NCBI GenBank assembly: GCA_963576735.1
Contig: OY755171.1
Location: forward strand, 5,332,001 to 5,396,000
Reading direction: 5' to 3'
DNA: 64,000 bases
DNA from: Bedellia somnulentella
Lineage: Eukaryota; Arthropoda; Insecta; Lepidoptera; Bedelliidae
The notes beneath the pieces were generated by a model. That model was not told the origin of the DNA, did no database searches, and saw nothing but the letters and a program-made list of their open reading frames with translations. This document shows positions 1-11,218 of the stretch, piece by piece (the stretch's first letter is position 1; each line of letters begins with the position of its first letter). A program made the position numbers and the translations under genes.

Positions 1-751
1 TCACCGAGGTACAGACACAGGCCCGGGTGGAATGGTGTCGAGATATGATTAATAAATTTGATGCTGGCTCGTCTCGGCATGCTTACGACATCGTTACAGG
101 TGATGAGTCCTGGATTTATCAATACGATCCAGAAACGAAGCGCCAGTCGACGGTTTGGGTATTTCAAAACGAAGCGACCCCTACCAAAGTGAAGAGATCT
201 AGAAGCGGTGGGAAGATTTTGATCGCAAGTTTTTTTCAATATGACTGGCTATTTGGTGTCAATACCTTTACAAGATCAAAGAAGTATTAACGCAGACTGG
301 TATACTACTAAATGCTTGCCAGTAGTTTTCTCAGTTGTGAGCAACAATCGACCAAACACAGGGCTCCGCGGGCTACTGCTTCACCACGACAACGCGCCCG
401 CTCACACCGCGCTCAAAACGACGGACTTCCTGAACAGCTCGCCGGTCAAACTCTTGGGTCACCCTCCTTACAGCCCTGACCTGGCAACGTGTGACTTCTT
501 TTTATTTCCTAAAATAAAAAATCAACTCAAAGGGATACAATTTTCATCGCCGGAAGATGCGCTGTCAGCGTTTCAGCGGGCTGTAAATGAGGTGTCTGCG
601 GCGGACTGGAAAAATTGTTCCGAAAACTGGTTTAGACGTATGAAACTTTGTATAGATGCTGGTGGAGAGTACTTTGAAAAGATTTAATAATAACATTTTT
701 ACCCATAGAATTATTTTTTTTATTTTCGCAAAATTTTCTGAGTGTCCCACG
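1..751 (+). pseudogene. mariner transposase, 3' part, frameshifted
   Basis: This is a Tc1/mariner-superfamily transposase that cuts and pastes its own element; the left part lies outside the window. An open frame from base 3 reads through VTGDESWIYQYDPETKRQS, with the first catalytic Asp near 102-104. It continues to about 240, where a frameshift moves the coding into another frame running to the stop at 685-687. The second frame carries LLHHDNAPAH (Asp at 388-390) and PPYSPDLATCDFFLFP. The second and third Asp are separated by 34 residues, the D34D spacing of mariner. The frame ends in GGEYFEKI, a usual mariner C-terminus. After the stop an AT-rich 3' UTR runs to GAGTGTCCCACG, followed by TA at 752-753, which I take as the element end. 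All three catalytic Asp are present, but the frameshift makes this copy non-functional. The end position is an inference because the 5' inverted repeat is not in the window. Confidence 0.88.
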
Positions 752-865
752 TATCTAACAAATATTACTATTTCTGTTATCTTTTTAATTTATTCCCTTG
801 AGTTTCAATCCTTATATTTTTTATCAAGACAATTTGCAAAAAACGCTTTTTAACTTTATGATACC

Positions 866-952
866 AAGTTACAATGTCACGTGATATTCAAAAGTGTTAG
901 TACGTCTGCCAACCCCTCCGGGTATATACGGAATGAACGTTTGAGTTTGAGT
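866..952 (+). repeat. SINE-B 3' fragment
   Basis: It matches the last ~85 bp of SINE-B: AATGTCACGTGATATTC, then CTGCCAACCCC and GAACGTTTGAGTTTGAG. The tRNA-like head is missing, so the copy is 5'-truncated. Confidence 0.75.
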
Positions 953-1020
953 TATTATAAGTTAGAACCAGATCAATATAAAATTGATACATCTTTATAA
1001 TATTATATTCTTTATTATTC

Positions 1021-1262
1021 TGTATAGTGTCGGCTTAGAATAGCACTACCCCATTTCTTCCGTAGTGTGTACGTAAGAGGCGACTAACGGTATTGGGGCT
1101 TTTAAGGGATTTTCGGGCGATGCGGTTGGAGACCCATCACCAACAACCTTTACTTTACCATCATTTCCCCACTGAACTTTCCAAAAGTGGCTGAGGAATT
1201 TTTAACTCCTTAGTTCTGGATACCCCTTTTATGGATTTATAGCCGTGAGTATATGTATGTAT
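1021..1262 (+). repeat. Rep-A SINE-like repeat, full length
   Basis: This near-complete copy runs from TAGTGTCGGCTTAGAATAGC to GCCGTGAGTATATGTATGTA. In order it contains the GTAAGAGGCGACTAA segment, GGGCGATGCGGTTGGAGACC, CCATCACCAACAACC, AAAAGTGGCTGAGGAATTT and a short ATGT tail. No tRNA head is visible. The tail and many 5'-truncated copies suggest retrotransposition. Confidence 0.88.
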
Positions 1263-2202
1263 TTATTATTACAGCCCGTCTCAATGATCAAACTGACAAA
1301 CTCTCATGCATAGGGTGATAAGGCTATAGTTTACTAAGTAAGCCAAGAGTGGATGAGCAGATATAAACGATTAGTATTGATAAAAGTTTGGATTGAAGCG
1401 TGATTTCATTGATTTACTGAAAAACAGCCAATTTCACTTGCAAAAGTAATAATAATACAATGATAAAGATTTATTTATTTTCAAAAGTGCATAAAAATCG
1501 TTTTAACCTAGTTTGTTGGATAAAGTACAAAACATCATTTTCCTGTCTTTCCTGTTCTTCAGCTGGGTATTACATTGTTGTATCCAAATGCGTGAAATTG
1601 TACAAATAGTTATGTTAGTCAGGAATTTAATTTTAGGAACCCAGGTTTTTGCACTCTCACATAGTCCTCGAATAATCAAAAATTCTAAACCATTTAATCT
1701 CGTGAACAGTTACAGGGTTAACTCTGCAGACACCTAATTACTGCTGTGAAATTTAAGGTAATGTCACCTTCAACCCTCATAATGAATTCAACAAGTCCAA
1801 CGGCCCGGGTCAGTTTGGTTCATAACAGTTTCATGTATGTCCTTAATATGATCGGGGTCTTTCCAGTTCTTTATTTGAATTAGTAAAGTTTGTTCAACAC
1901 TTCGATATAAATTTCAAATTTATCCACGGGTGTCACATGAAGTGATTAAGAGCGAGGGTATAGCAAGATATTGTTATGGGTCTCCTCGTCCCTGTGACTC
2001 ATTATAAGAGGCACCGTGTTTGTGACAATAGTAAACCACCCAAAAAAAAATTACTGGAAACTTTTGAGACATTAGTTTCTATAGCTTATACTTAAAAGTC
2101 TAATGTTCCCAACTTCCCATTTCTTACAATTTGTGACCTATGATAGTATAAACTTACGTTGTTAGTCAATTTTTCTTTTACATATTGCATGTCTCCTAAC
2201 CT
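1263..2202. other. AT-rich stretch, nothing recognised
   Basis: There is no repeat family from this window and no credible coding frame. A 74-codon frame at 1513-1737 has low-complexity content and no motif. Confidence 0.6.
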
Positions 2203-2537
2203 GGCTGCCTCCATTGTCTCGCGGTTAAGCGCCTGGTTTCAAGTACGCATGTCTGGGGTTTGATTCCCGGTGGATGGTAACCTTCCAAATTTAATTTGTA
2301 AGATTTAACCAAGTTTGGAAGGATATTGTAGGCTTGAATCAACTGATTATCCGAAAATTAAGATGATTTCGTGCTTCAGAGGGCACGTTAGGCCGTCGGT
2401 GCCGGTTACTGTTACGGTAGTAGTCGTTAGTCTGCCAACCCGCAATTGGCCAGCGTAGTGGACTATGGCTAAATCACCCTATATAGGGTAGGCTCGAGCC
2501 CCTTGGTAGGGACATATATGGGCTGTGTCCTGTAAGG
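2203..2537 (+). repeat. SINE-C tRNA-derived SINE, near full length
   Basis: The tRNA-like head has TCTCGCGGTTAAGCGCCTGG (A-box side) and GGGTTTGATTCCCGG (B-box side). The body reads GATTATCCGAAAATTAAGAT, CGTGCTTCAGAGGGCACG and GTCTGCCAACCCGC. It ends in CCCTTGGTAGGGACATATAT, GGGCTGTG. Confidence 0.82.
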
Positions 2538-2744
2538 TAATGTCTCCTAAAAAGATTTTTCCACTATTTTGTGTCCTCTACATATAATTACGTGAATTAA
2601 TCTTATCACTACATTTTAATCTCCTAAATCTATGATATCTCATAAATCTATGTGCAAAACAATTAAATTTCTAGCTTTCTGCCATGTAAATCTAATCCAG
2701 GATTATTATTTTTTACTAATCAATTCAAGAAATATTTTTTTTTT

Positions 2745-2870
2745 ACATTAGTGGGACTCGAACCCACGACATCCCAAAACGGGGGCGTATACTCAGTTGT
2801 CGTGTCGTTATTTCCTTGATTGATTAGTAATAATCGCCACATAATGTTTTCATGCAAAACAAAGACTATT
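2745..2870 (+). repeat. SINE-E remnant, rearranged
   Basis: The right part (TTTCCTTGATTGATTAGTAA, then CCACATAATGTTTTCATGCA) resembles the SINE-E body, and CGGGGGCGTATAC resembles its anticodon arm. On the minus strand the left part also reads as a tRNA T-arm (GTGGGTTCGAGTCCCAC). The copy is decayed or rearranged, so its orientation is uncertain. Confidence 0.4.
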
Positions 2871-3987
2871 TTTTTCCGATTTCAGCTATAATCACACAAA
2901 GGTAAATTCCTCTTTGTTGGCATTACGCGCCACTTCATTTTTTTTACATTATACAACAAAATTCGATACAAAATATAGTTGACATATCTAAGAAGTCGGG
3001 ACAAAAACAGTTATGTAAAACACGACGGTAAAACATCTCGACATTTTGGTTGCTTGATTAGGGGCGCCGCAAACTTATTCACGTTAAAGTTGGGATCAAG
3101 GAACAAAGAGCTTGAGGTGCTTAAGTCAGCACTTGAACAGAATCTGAAATAGGTTCGTGACGAAACTATCGATATCGTGAAAATATTCGAGCAAAAAATA
3201 CATGTTCATAATACACAAAGAGAGCAGGTTGTAAAGTTATCCATATTTGTTTTTTCTTGTTTTACGATGTAACAATGTTTTGGGAATATTTTTGGTATTA
3301 TGTTTGAATGAGACACGTCAGTTTATAACGTTATTTTTAGCTCGAAAGATGTTATTTTTATTTTTCTTTTACTCCTAGCGTGGGTGGTTGCAAACCTGTT
3401 CAATCAATTTTATACATTTTGATTTGATAGAAGTAAATAATTGCTTTGATCGTACAAAGTGGCGTTCGATATAGTTTCTCCCTACCCTACCTACCTTCCT
3501 TAGCATGAGGTTTTTAGTTTACATTATACATTATATATTTGAATTCGTTTTTTTTTGTGGTATAACTGAAATTGAGAAAGGAGTTGAAACGGGAAATAAA
3601 CAATAAATATATCTGAGAAGGGTTGAATGTCAGTGCATGATGCAGTGCAATGTTGGGTATTGCAGAAATGCATGAAATTATGGGTAATGTAGTAGATTTG
3701 AGTTCTGTCATGAGTTTTTTAGTAGGTGTCAGAGTGGGAGATAGCATGATTCTTAAACGATGTTGTGAGAAGACTTTGTGTGTATGTGTGTTTTTTACGA
3801 TTGTACAAATTAGTGAGCTAAATAGTCTAGCCAAAGTCTTATTTTCTTCAAAAAATATACCTGTAAAAAATTGGCAAAATTTCAAGAATATTTTAACTAT
3901 AGGTAATGTAGAAGATTAGAATTCGGTCATAAGTTCATGTTGTACGTGTGAAAAAGTTAGAAATAGTAGCAGAAATTAATAAGGGCA
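2871..3987. other. AT-rich stretch, nothing recognised
   Basis: Two open frames overlap on opposite strands (3514-3885 minus, 123 codons; 3650-3919 plus, 89 codons). Neither shows a domain, signal peptide or homologous motif I can identify. Confidence 0.55.
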
Positions 3988-4062
3988 GATTTTTAAACGG
4001 ATCCTACAAAATGATGGTCAATAGTCTCTGCCTGTCCCAATGTAGACTAATGGTTTGAGACG
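3988..4062 (+). repeat. LINE-D 3' fragment
   Basis: It carries the end of the LINE-D coding frame and its tail: GGATCCTACAAAATG, then CAATAGTCTCTGCCTGTCCC. The copy is short and decayed, and lies just upstream of a SINE-B. Confidence 0.6.
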
Positions 4063-4087
4063 ATAAATGAAAAATTATTCGTGAGCA

Positions 4088-4455
4088 ACCGTGATATCCC
4101 AGTGGGTAGAACACTCGGTTATCGTGCAAACGACTAGTGTTCAAATCCTGGGTCGGGCCTACACCAATTTGTCTTTTCTAAAGACTTATGTATGGTTAAT
4201 TTATCATGATTGTTAACGGTGAGGGAAAACATCGTGAGGAAACCCACATGGCTGAGTTGTACTTAGCCATGTGACAGTGTATTCGTACAAAACGGCGATA
4301 GGCCTGCCCCCTATCACGTGAGTACACTGTCCATGCAAAACGTGGGTACTCTGAACACCAGGTAACAAAGTCACGTGATATTCAGAAGTATTAGTACCTC
4401 TGCCAACCCCTTCGGGGATATTCGGCGTGAACGTTTATGTTATGTTATTATGTTC
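4088..4455 (+). repeat. SINE-B tRNA-derived SINE, full length
   Basis: This is a good reference copy for the family. The tRNA-like head has AGTGGGTAGAACACTCGG (A-box region) and GTGTTCAAATCCTGGG (B box). Next comes CACCAATTTGTCTTTTCTAA, then GGAAACCCACATGGCTGAG, ACAAAACGGCGATAGGCCTG and CAAAACGTGGGTACTCTGAA. It ends with CTCTGCCAACCCCTTCGGGG, GGCGTGAACG and a (TTATG)-type tail. Confidence 0.9.
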
Positions 4456-4865
4456 ATTTTAACACTATAGTAGTGAATCTATAATAGGATGAGCCTTCTG
4501 ACCACTGTAATTGAGAAAAAATAATAATAAAATAATTAAAGGTTTTCATAATGCTATACTGAAATTGACTTTCAATGCAATTCAAATTCAATTCTTGAAA
4601 TAAACGATGAACAAAGATTGGTTCTTGGAAACCATGTCATTAATTTAACTAACAAGGAAAACTAAACTTATTTATTTTTTACTTGGCAGGGCGGGTATAG
4701 AACGCTTTTTTTTTTAATAATCTTGTTTTTATTTACATTATGAGTACATCTTGTTTAGTATTTTGTTGAGATTGACAAATTTCACCGAGTACATTGCAAA
4801 AAAAAAAGGTTTTGCTTTTCAACTCCCAACCTGGACTCAGATAATGCGGTGAAATATAGCCAACA
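4456..4865. other. AT-rich stretch, nothing recognised
   Basis: It contains homopolymer runs (A and T) and no repeat family or coding frame that I recognise. Confidence 0.6.
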
Positions 4866-4928
4866 TATTATACATAGTCTCTGCCTACTGACCCAAATGG
4901 GAACTGATAGCGTGAGTATATGTATGTA
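4866..4928 (+). repeat. LINE-D 3' end
   Basis: The terminal ~60 bp of LINE-D are present: TAGTCTCTGCCTACTGACCC and AGCGTGAGTATATGTATGTA. The copy abuts an inverted Rep-A fragment with no spacer. Confidence 0.7.
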
Positions 4929-5100
4929 TGTAAATTCCTCAGCCACTTTTGGAAGTTGAGTTAAAAAACAAAGGTTGATGGTGATAGGTCCCCAACTAAA
5001 TCGCTCAAGAATAACTTAAATTGCCCAATATCCTTAGTCGCCACCTACAAACACTCACGAGAAGAAATGGAATAGTGTTATTCTACGCTTTGTGTTGTCT
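4929..5100 (-). repeat. Rep-A, inverted, tail missing
   Basis: On the plus strand it reads AAATTCCTCAGCCACTTTTG to GAATAGTGTTATTCTACGC, the reverse complement of the Rep-A interior and 5' part. The Rep-A 3' tail is absent and the LINE-D tail sits in its place. Confidence 0.75.
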
Positions 5101-5212
5101 TGGCTTGGAATAGCAACAAAACAGAACATCCTTTTTGAATAAGTTTTAACCACTCTGTAAGTACATGTATGATTTGTTAAGAAAAATTGTACATACAAAA
5201 ACGAACGTTGTG

Positions 5213-5535
5213 ACGACGTGATAGCTCAATGGGTAGAACACCAGTTATCGTGCAAACGACTAGTGTTCCAATCCCGGGTCGGGCCTACACCAATTTGTCT
5301 TTTTTAAAGACATATGTGTGGTTAAGGCTGAGTTGTACTTAGTCATGTGACAGTGTATTCGTACAAAAACGGCGATAGGCCGGGCCCCTATCACGTGAGT
5401 ACACTGTCCATGCAAAACGTGGGTACTCGGAACACCAGGTGACAAAGTCACGTGATGTTCAGAAGTATTGGTACCTCTGCCAAACCCTTCGGGGATATTT
5501 GGCGTGAACGTTTATGTTTATGTTATATTATTATG
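5213..5535 (+). repeat. SINE-B with internal deletion
   Basis: The head (GATAGCTCAATGGGTAGAAC, B-box GTGTTCCAATCCCGG) and the 3' half are intact. The segment between GTGTGGTTAA and GGCTGAGTTG, about 50 bp in the copy at 4088, has been deleted. The tail is TATGTTTATGTTATATTA. Confidence 0.87.
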
Positions 5536-6293
5536 TTATGTTACAAAAACGAAGTTATTGGCCGAAAAATAGAACATTATTTAATATTGCAGTAAAAAAA
5601 TTAAAAACATATTAACTTCTACTGCTACATATGTGGGATATCAAGCATATATGAGTATTTCCTACTACCCGATTGTAGGGATTCCAAGTTCAAAGCTCTG
5701 ACCTAATTTAATAACTCAAACGGAGTCAATAAGCCGACTAAATTAAATTCGAGGTTCCGCCAAAGTCGAAACTTCTGTTACAACGTCAATTTTCCGAAAC
5801 CCCTTTTTAATGAATTGATTAATTTTCATGTAAAGTTAGTCGGAGATAAATTTCTGTTGGAGCTAAATTTGAGCACGATTGCAACTGCTCTGAATACTTT
5901 GAATAGTAAAAGCCCCGCGGATTAATATTTGGAGGAATCTCCGAATGTTTTGTCGCGATAATGTCACTCTTATTTATTTACCCGAAAGATGAATCCGATT
6001 GTCGTTAAAAATAATTGGAATTGATTTTCGAAGTTACTTCATTTTCCATGAAGAAAATACCGTGTTATTTTTGATGAAAATATGTCATTGATTTTGACAA
6101 CGCTTTTATTTTTACTTACAATGTCAGTTTGTATTAGCTTTTTATGAATATTGCTTAATAAACAAAGCTTGGTTGCTGGTAGAATGAAAACATCAACTTT
6201 TATTTTTAAAAATGGTATGTAATTCAAGCCATATTTTAACATTTTTTTATGTCTTTTCATTTGAATTAAACCAATTAAGCAAATAAAGGTTTT
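5536..6293. other. AT-rich stretch, nothing recognised
   Basis: No repeat family or coding frame is recognised. The sequence is slightly less simple than elsewhere, so old intronic or intergenic host DNA is possible. Confidence 0.55.
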
Positions 6294-6597
6294 GCACACA
6301 GCCCATATATGTCCCCACCGAGGGGCTCAAGCCTACCCCGTACAGGGTGCTTTAGCTTTAGTCCACCACGCTGGCTAAATGCGGATTGGCAGACTAACGA
6401 CTACTACCGTAATAGGAGCCGGGACTGACGCAAGGAAGCACGGAATTATCTTAATTTTCGGTTAATCAGGTGATTCTAGCCTTCCAAACTGGGTGAAATC
6501 TTACAACTTAAATTTGTGAGTTTACCCCCCGGGGATCAAACCCGAGACCTCCGTACTCGAAGCCAAGCGCTTAACCGCGAGCCCACGGAGGCAGTCT
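6294..6597 (-). repeat. SINE-C, near full length, inverted
   Basis: Read on the minus strand, it starts with the tRNA-like head (TCGCGGTTAAGCGCTTGG; GGGTTTGATCCCCGG). It continues through the TTAATTTTCGG body and ends at CACAGCCCATATATGTCCCC read on the plus strand. Confidence 0.83.
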
Positions 6598-6663
6598 ATA
6601 TACTATATTTATTAATCCAGAAAGTATGATTTTCTGTAATTTGTAACTACTCCAAATATTATC

Positions 6664-7460
6664 TTGGGGCACGGTAGTGCCCCCGCCAAGACGAGCCAAG
6701 CGAAGCGCTCGGACACTACCTACCTACTACTTACCTTTTCTCGAAGCGCTTTGTCGTTTTTTGAACCCTCATAACTTGGGTTTGGATAATGCTAGATCAA
6801 CAAAATTTTTGGGATATATAGTCAATAGCGGACTTATTGAACAGATCAATTTTAATCAAATTAACTTTTATGCTTCAGATTTCATTTATATCTTTAAACT
6901 ACGCTGATTTCGTCATGATGGGAATTTGTATGAGACCTGTAATTTTCAATTTTGACGCTAGAGCTCTAATCTGACCTAAAACTTGATGCCCCCAGATATA
7001 TATAGGTATAGGCCTTCTAGTTAAAAAAATTGTTGTTACAAACAACTTATAAAAAGAAATGAAATCCCACCAAAAACATTTGCATTTTAATTCAACATGT
7101 AGATTGTTGCCAAGACGAGCCCATATGACTCGCACTGTCAAAAAGTTATCAGATCTCATATAGAGTCAAGCTTGTAACACTACACGCCCTAACTCTACAA
7201 GGCCTAACTTCACAAAATCTACACCTTAGTCAAAATATGTGGCTTGGCCATTTCGCTACATTCACATCGGCGTAAGGTGAAAAATTAATTCACTATTCGT
7301 AATGAATAGTGAATTAATTTTTATACAATTATCAATTATTGTGTTATACAATAGTTCTCGTAGTAACGAACGGCCAACAACTTTTTGACAGTGCGAGTCA
7401 TATGGGCTCGTCTTGGCCACATTCTACATGAAAAGGTTTTTGGTGAGATGATAATATCAG
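6664..7460. repeat. unclassified repeat with 39-bp inverted arms
   Basis: The motif GCCAAGACGAGCC occurs at about 6684 and 7109 and as its reverse complement ending at 7417. The arms 7109-7147 and 7379-7417 are exact 39-bp inverted copies (GCCCATATGACTCGCACTG inside), with weaker similarity extending outward. Between them sits an 18-bp perfect stem (7281-7298 with 7304-7321). This is probably a decayed DNA element; the outer limits are uncertain. Confidence 0.55.
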
Positions 7461-7544
7461 GATAGCTAATAGTCTTATAGATAGGCGCTCGGGCATTAAG
7501 TATTCCATTTTCAACCTACACATAATCTAGTGTATAATATTTGC

Positions 7545-7695
7545 TGTGTAGTGTCGGCTTAGAATAACACAAACCCATTTCTTTCCACGGATGTCGTAAG
7601 ATGTATATCGTCTTAGGGTATTGGGGCTTTTAAGTGATTGTTGGGCGATACGATTGGTCATCCATCATCAAAAACCTTTATTTACAATCTTTTTA
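7545..7695 (+). repeat. Rep-A, 3'-truncated
   Basis: It has the 5' end GTGTAGTGTCGGCTTAGAAT, then GGTATTGGGGCTTTTAAG and GGGCGATACG. It stops after the AAAACCTTTATTT region. Confidence 0.78.
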
Positions 7696-8162
7696 CCCGC
7701 TTATTTCATTACTATAATATATTCATTATTTTCACATGTATCTTTTTGCTATTGTTGAAAGAGAACAGAATTTAGTTTTGTTTTATTTGGTTGATGGAAG
7801 GGTGTCGCTTGTGCAAAGCGGAGATATGGCTGAGTATAATGTTTGAACCAATTTCATTTTTACCTAATCATTTTTGTGTCCTAATGTATTTAGACTATAT
7901 GAATTTTAACGGTAATTGTTTGGTTGGTATAAATATATACGCTACATAGAGCATTATGTTTTTAATGTTGTCTGACTAGCTGGTGCTGACTGAAAACCAG
8001 CGTGCAGCAGCTAACGTGTCCTGCGAGATACGCGGCTGAGGTACATATGCTGAGCCAGAACCAATTTGGAAATATGATATTTGTATGTTTTTTTGTTTGT
8101 AATTTTCATTTTTATTTTGCCAAATATAAATTATATTTCTTCTTCATCTTCTTATGTTCTAA
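7696..8162. other. AT-rich stretch with one LINE-like motif
   Basis: At 7988-8006 CTGACTGAAAACCAGCGTG closely resembles CAACTGAAAACCAGCGTG at about 22320, so both may be ends of one old element. Nothing else is recognised. Confidence 0.4.
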
Positions 8163-8428
8163 ATGTTGAGGTGGTTTGGGCACATTGAGAGGATGGATGA
8201 TAGGAAATTTGTAAAAGGTATCTATAGAGCATTACATAATGTGGAAGATAATGTTAGTAGAGGACGGCCACGGAGGACACACATAGACCGAATTGAGAGT
8301 GTGCTCAAAACGGCGGCCTCCGAAGTATGAAGAATAAAAGGGGATGTAGTCTAGAGAGGTTTGCAAGGACCGTTTAAAGTGGCGATTGATAGTCTCTGCC
8401 TACCCCAATGTGAATTCACGGTGTGTGT
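8163..8428 (+). pseudogene. LINE-D C-terminal coding fragment
   Basis: From ATG at 8163 the frame reads MLRWFGHIERMDDRKF and, further on, VSRGRPRRTHIDRIESVLK before an in-frame stop. Downstream, in broken frames, the typical end (GTGGCGATTGATAGTCTCTG, CCTACCCCAATG) follows. RWFGH-x-ERMD then GRPR is the usual C-terminal tail of RTE-like non-LTR retrotransposon proteins. The catalytic domains are absent. A Rep-A 3' fragment follows directly. Confidence 0.75.
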
Positions 8429-8495
8429 TCTAAAAGTGGCGGGGAATTTTGTATTCTGAAGCTCTGGCTACCACTTAATGGGATTTGTATGATTG
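8429..8495 (+). repeat. Rep-A 3' fragment
   Basis: AAAAGTGGCGGGGAATTTT, then GAAGCTCTGGCTACCAC. It lies immediately 3' of a LINE-D fragment in the same orientation. Confidence 0.65.
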
Positions 8496-9686
8496 AATTT
8501 TATGTCATTATCTATAGTCCGTAGTTTTTTAACTCTTCCAATTTTCTAAACATAAACTTCATACTGTGATTGACATAAGTTACAGAAATATAAATACAAT
8601 ACTGTTTATAAAACACATTTTAATAAATATTATTTACCCAATTATAGCTGTGATACAATACCAAAGAAATGATTTAATTTTCACAAATATTTCACCCAAA
8701 TGTAATTCTACAATATTTTCAAAGCAACAAGAAATAAATATTTTTTGATATAAACTTTTCTGTGACTGTCACGTACTAAATGAAATTCCGGTGACCACGG
8801 AAATAAAAGTTAATAGCGTCAGAGTAACGTTTGCAGATAAATATATAATCTTATATTAACATCATTTGGGGGAGTTTTCAAGTTTGCAGCGTAAGAGATA
8901 CTAAGCGATAGGATATTATTTATTTAATAAAAATTACTCTGTGCCGAGTTATGAGCATATATAGGGAATCATATTTCGATTTCCAGTGTGAAAAATTTAA
9001 ATATAATTCCTACCCTATAGCTTTATTTAGTTTCAATTATGTATACAGAAAAAACTAACACAATTTCGGTTTACACGCTGGAGTGTGATTTTGAGCGGAC
9101 CCTCTAACGAATAAGCAAAAGCCAAAACTTTGTGTTCACCATGAGCCACTTTTAATACCAGCGGTTAGAGCTCAAAATTGTTTGGCAACTGCAGTTTTGA
9201 CTTTGTTCAGATATATTTGAACAACATTGTCTAGTTTCGCCTCAACTTTTTCAAATTCAGAAGTGAAAATTGGTGCTGGGCAAATTTTCGTTGGCATCGC
9301 AACTAGTGTTAAAAAACTAAAAGTTTTAGGCTCAAAGATTATAGGGGTTACGGTGAACTCCGGACTTAATCTGCGTTTGTATAGGTCTGCCTAGAAATAT
9401 TTGGGAACAGTGTTGAAAACGGTTATCACTTAGCTGGATTATTAAAATAAAGGTTTTTGTTTGAATAAATCGTTGATAACTAGTGTTTTATTTAATGTTG
9501 AACCTAGATTGGTATTCACTTATTTTATAGATTTATGTAAAGCACGAAGATTAGCAGTCAATGAGTGACTAATAGGATAAACGTCAAATAGTCGGGCCCA
9601 TTCATCATCACACACTGTAAGGGATGATCGTTAAAAATAAACGAAAATTATGTTTTATTTTTATTTTCTGGTGTTGAAATCTAGCT
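8496..9686. other. AT-rich stretch, nothing recognised
   Basis: No family from this window and no credible coding frame are seen. The longest frame here is about 60 codons of low complexity. Confidence 0.55.
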
Positions 9687-9906
9687 ATGTAGTGTCAGCT
9701 TAGAATAGCACTACCCCATTTCTTCTAGACTTCAGAGAGACTAAAAATTTGGGGCTTTTAAGGGATTATTGGGCGATGCGGTTGGAGACCCATCACCAAC
9801 AACCTTAATTTCACCATCTTTTCCCCGCGCAACTTCCGAAAATGGCTGAAGAATTTCTGATTCTGAAGCTCTGGGTACCCCGCCATGAGTATATGGTGTA
9901 TGTATT
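9687..9906 (+). repeat. Rep-A, near full length
   Basis: It runs from GTAGTGTCAGCTTAGAATAG to GCCATGAGTATATGGTGTAT. The segment after TTTCTTC has diverged (ACTTCAGAGAGACTAAAAA instead of the GAGGCGACTAAGGG block). Confidence 0.85.
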
Positions 9907-9974
9907 TTGTTGTTGTAGGGATAAAAATAATTATAAATATATATACGTCAGTACATAAACACCTGCATACATAC

Positions 9975-10040
9975 ACTCACGGCATTGGTTCCCGTTGGAG
10001 TTGGCAGAGACTATCAATGGCCACTTAGTACGATCCTGGC
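9975..10040 (-). repeat. LINE-D 3' fragment, inverted
   Basis: The plus strand reads TTGGCAGAGACTATCAATGG then CCACTTAGTACGATCCTGG, the reverse complement of the DRTKWRSIVSAYPN-coding end. Confidence 0.65.
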
Positions 10041-10628
10041 AAAAATTTACTAGAAAAAATCTTTTCTAGTTTTGTTTCATCTAAATACACCAATATCCCT
10101 TTTACATAAGTAATTAATTTTCACTCAACCCACAAATTCTCACTAATCTCACTTAATTTTACTACTCTCCATTAATATTCTTATCTATACTATAATAAGA
10201 CCGTACCGATGTCAAAACTGTACATTCAAGAAAAAAAATAAAAACCGGTGGAATATGTTTAATTTTCGCTACTGAAGCCAAATTTGCGCTTTTTGAAAAA
10301 AATGACGTCGGTCTGTATGTCCGGTCATCACGTTAATTCTACCTAACGGATCTTGATAAAATTTAGTACGAATGTAGCTTATACACCTGGCCAACATATA
10401 GGATATAATTTATCCCGGATTTCGCAAGGGTTCCAAAAGGACCATCAAAAAAACATAGCTTTTATATGGCTCCCCATATTTACACGGTTACATCATTAAT
10501 AGTCTTTTTGGTGATAATAAGGGTTTCATCCATTTTCATCAAAATAAATGTCCATTTTATAATTTGTCAATAGTATGCCTACCAGATATATAGGTTATCA
10601 AAAATTTGGACCCTACACCAACGTCTTC

Positions 10629-10690
10629 GTGGCGTAGCGGTATATTGTTTTGTTAATACTAATATAACGAAAGACCTAGGTTCAAATCTC
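10629..10690 (+). other. tRNA-like module inside Helitron copy 1
   Basis: A-box-like TGGCGTAGCGGT (10630-10641) and B-box-like GGTTCAAATCT (10679-10689) fit internal RNA polymerase III promoter elements. The equivalent module occurs in Helitron copy 2, so it belongs to the element and is not a tRNA gene. Confidence 0.6.
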
Positions 10691-11218
10691 GGGAATCACA
10701 ATCTTTTTGCGATTATTTTTGCTTTTGTGTTAGCTAAGAAGTAGAAGGAAGCACTATTTCTTCTTTGTCACATTAAACTATTTGAATATGTATGAATAAA
10801 GATAATTCAAAGTATATTGTATTAATTTTGCGTATTCATTTGGTAGGTCTGGGAGTATATTTTATAACTTTTATTTTTTTTAAGTATTTTTAATTTAATA
10901 TTCCCATAGACATATTATGCTATACTTAAGCATTAATTAATTGGCTGAAATCTCTCACACATCACCAACGGTTAGTGTAGGGGGCAGCACCGGGCCGACA
11001 CTGCATCGTCAAACTGCTATCCATACTTGCTAAAGATATTCTCATTTTAAACATAGAAGCTTCGTACAAAATAGTTTGTTTCATGATTCTTATGAACAAT
11101 TAAAAATGTATTTTGGAACTCACCCCCTAAGGGATTTAAATTAAGTACACAGATTTTCTACATTTCTCTATCTATAAATTTTAAACTTGATGCGATTGAC
11201 TGATATAAGGCAAGACTT

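Noticed and set aside
3514..3919. Overlapping 123- and 89-codon frames
   Set aside because: They overlap on opposite strands and show no domain or family similarity. AT-rich chance frames are likely.
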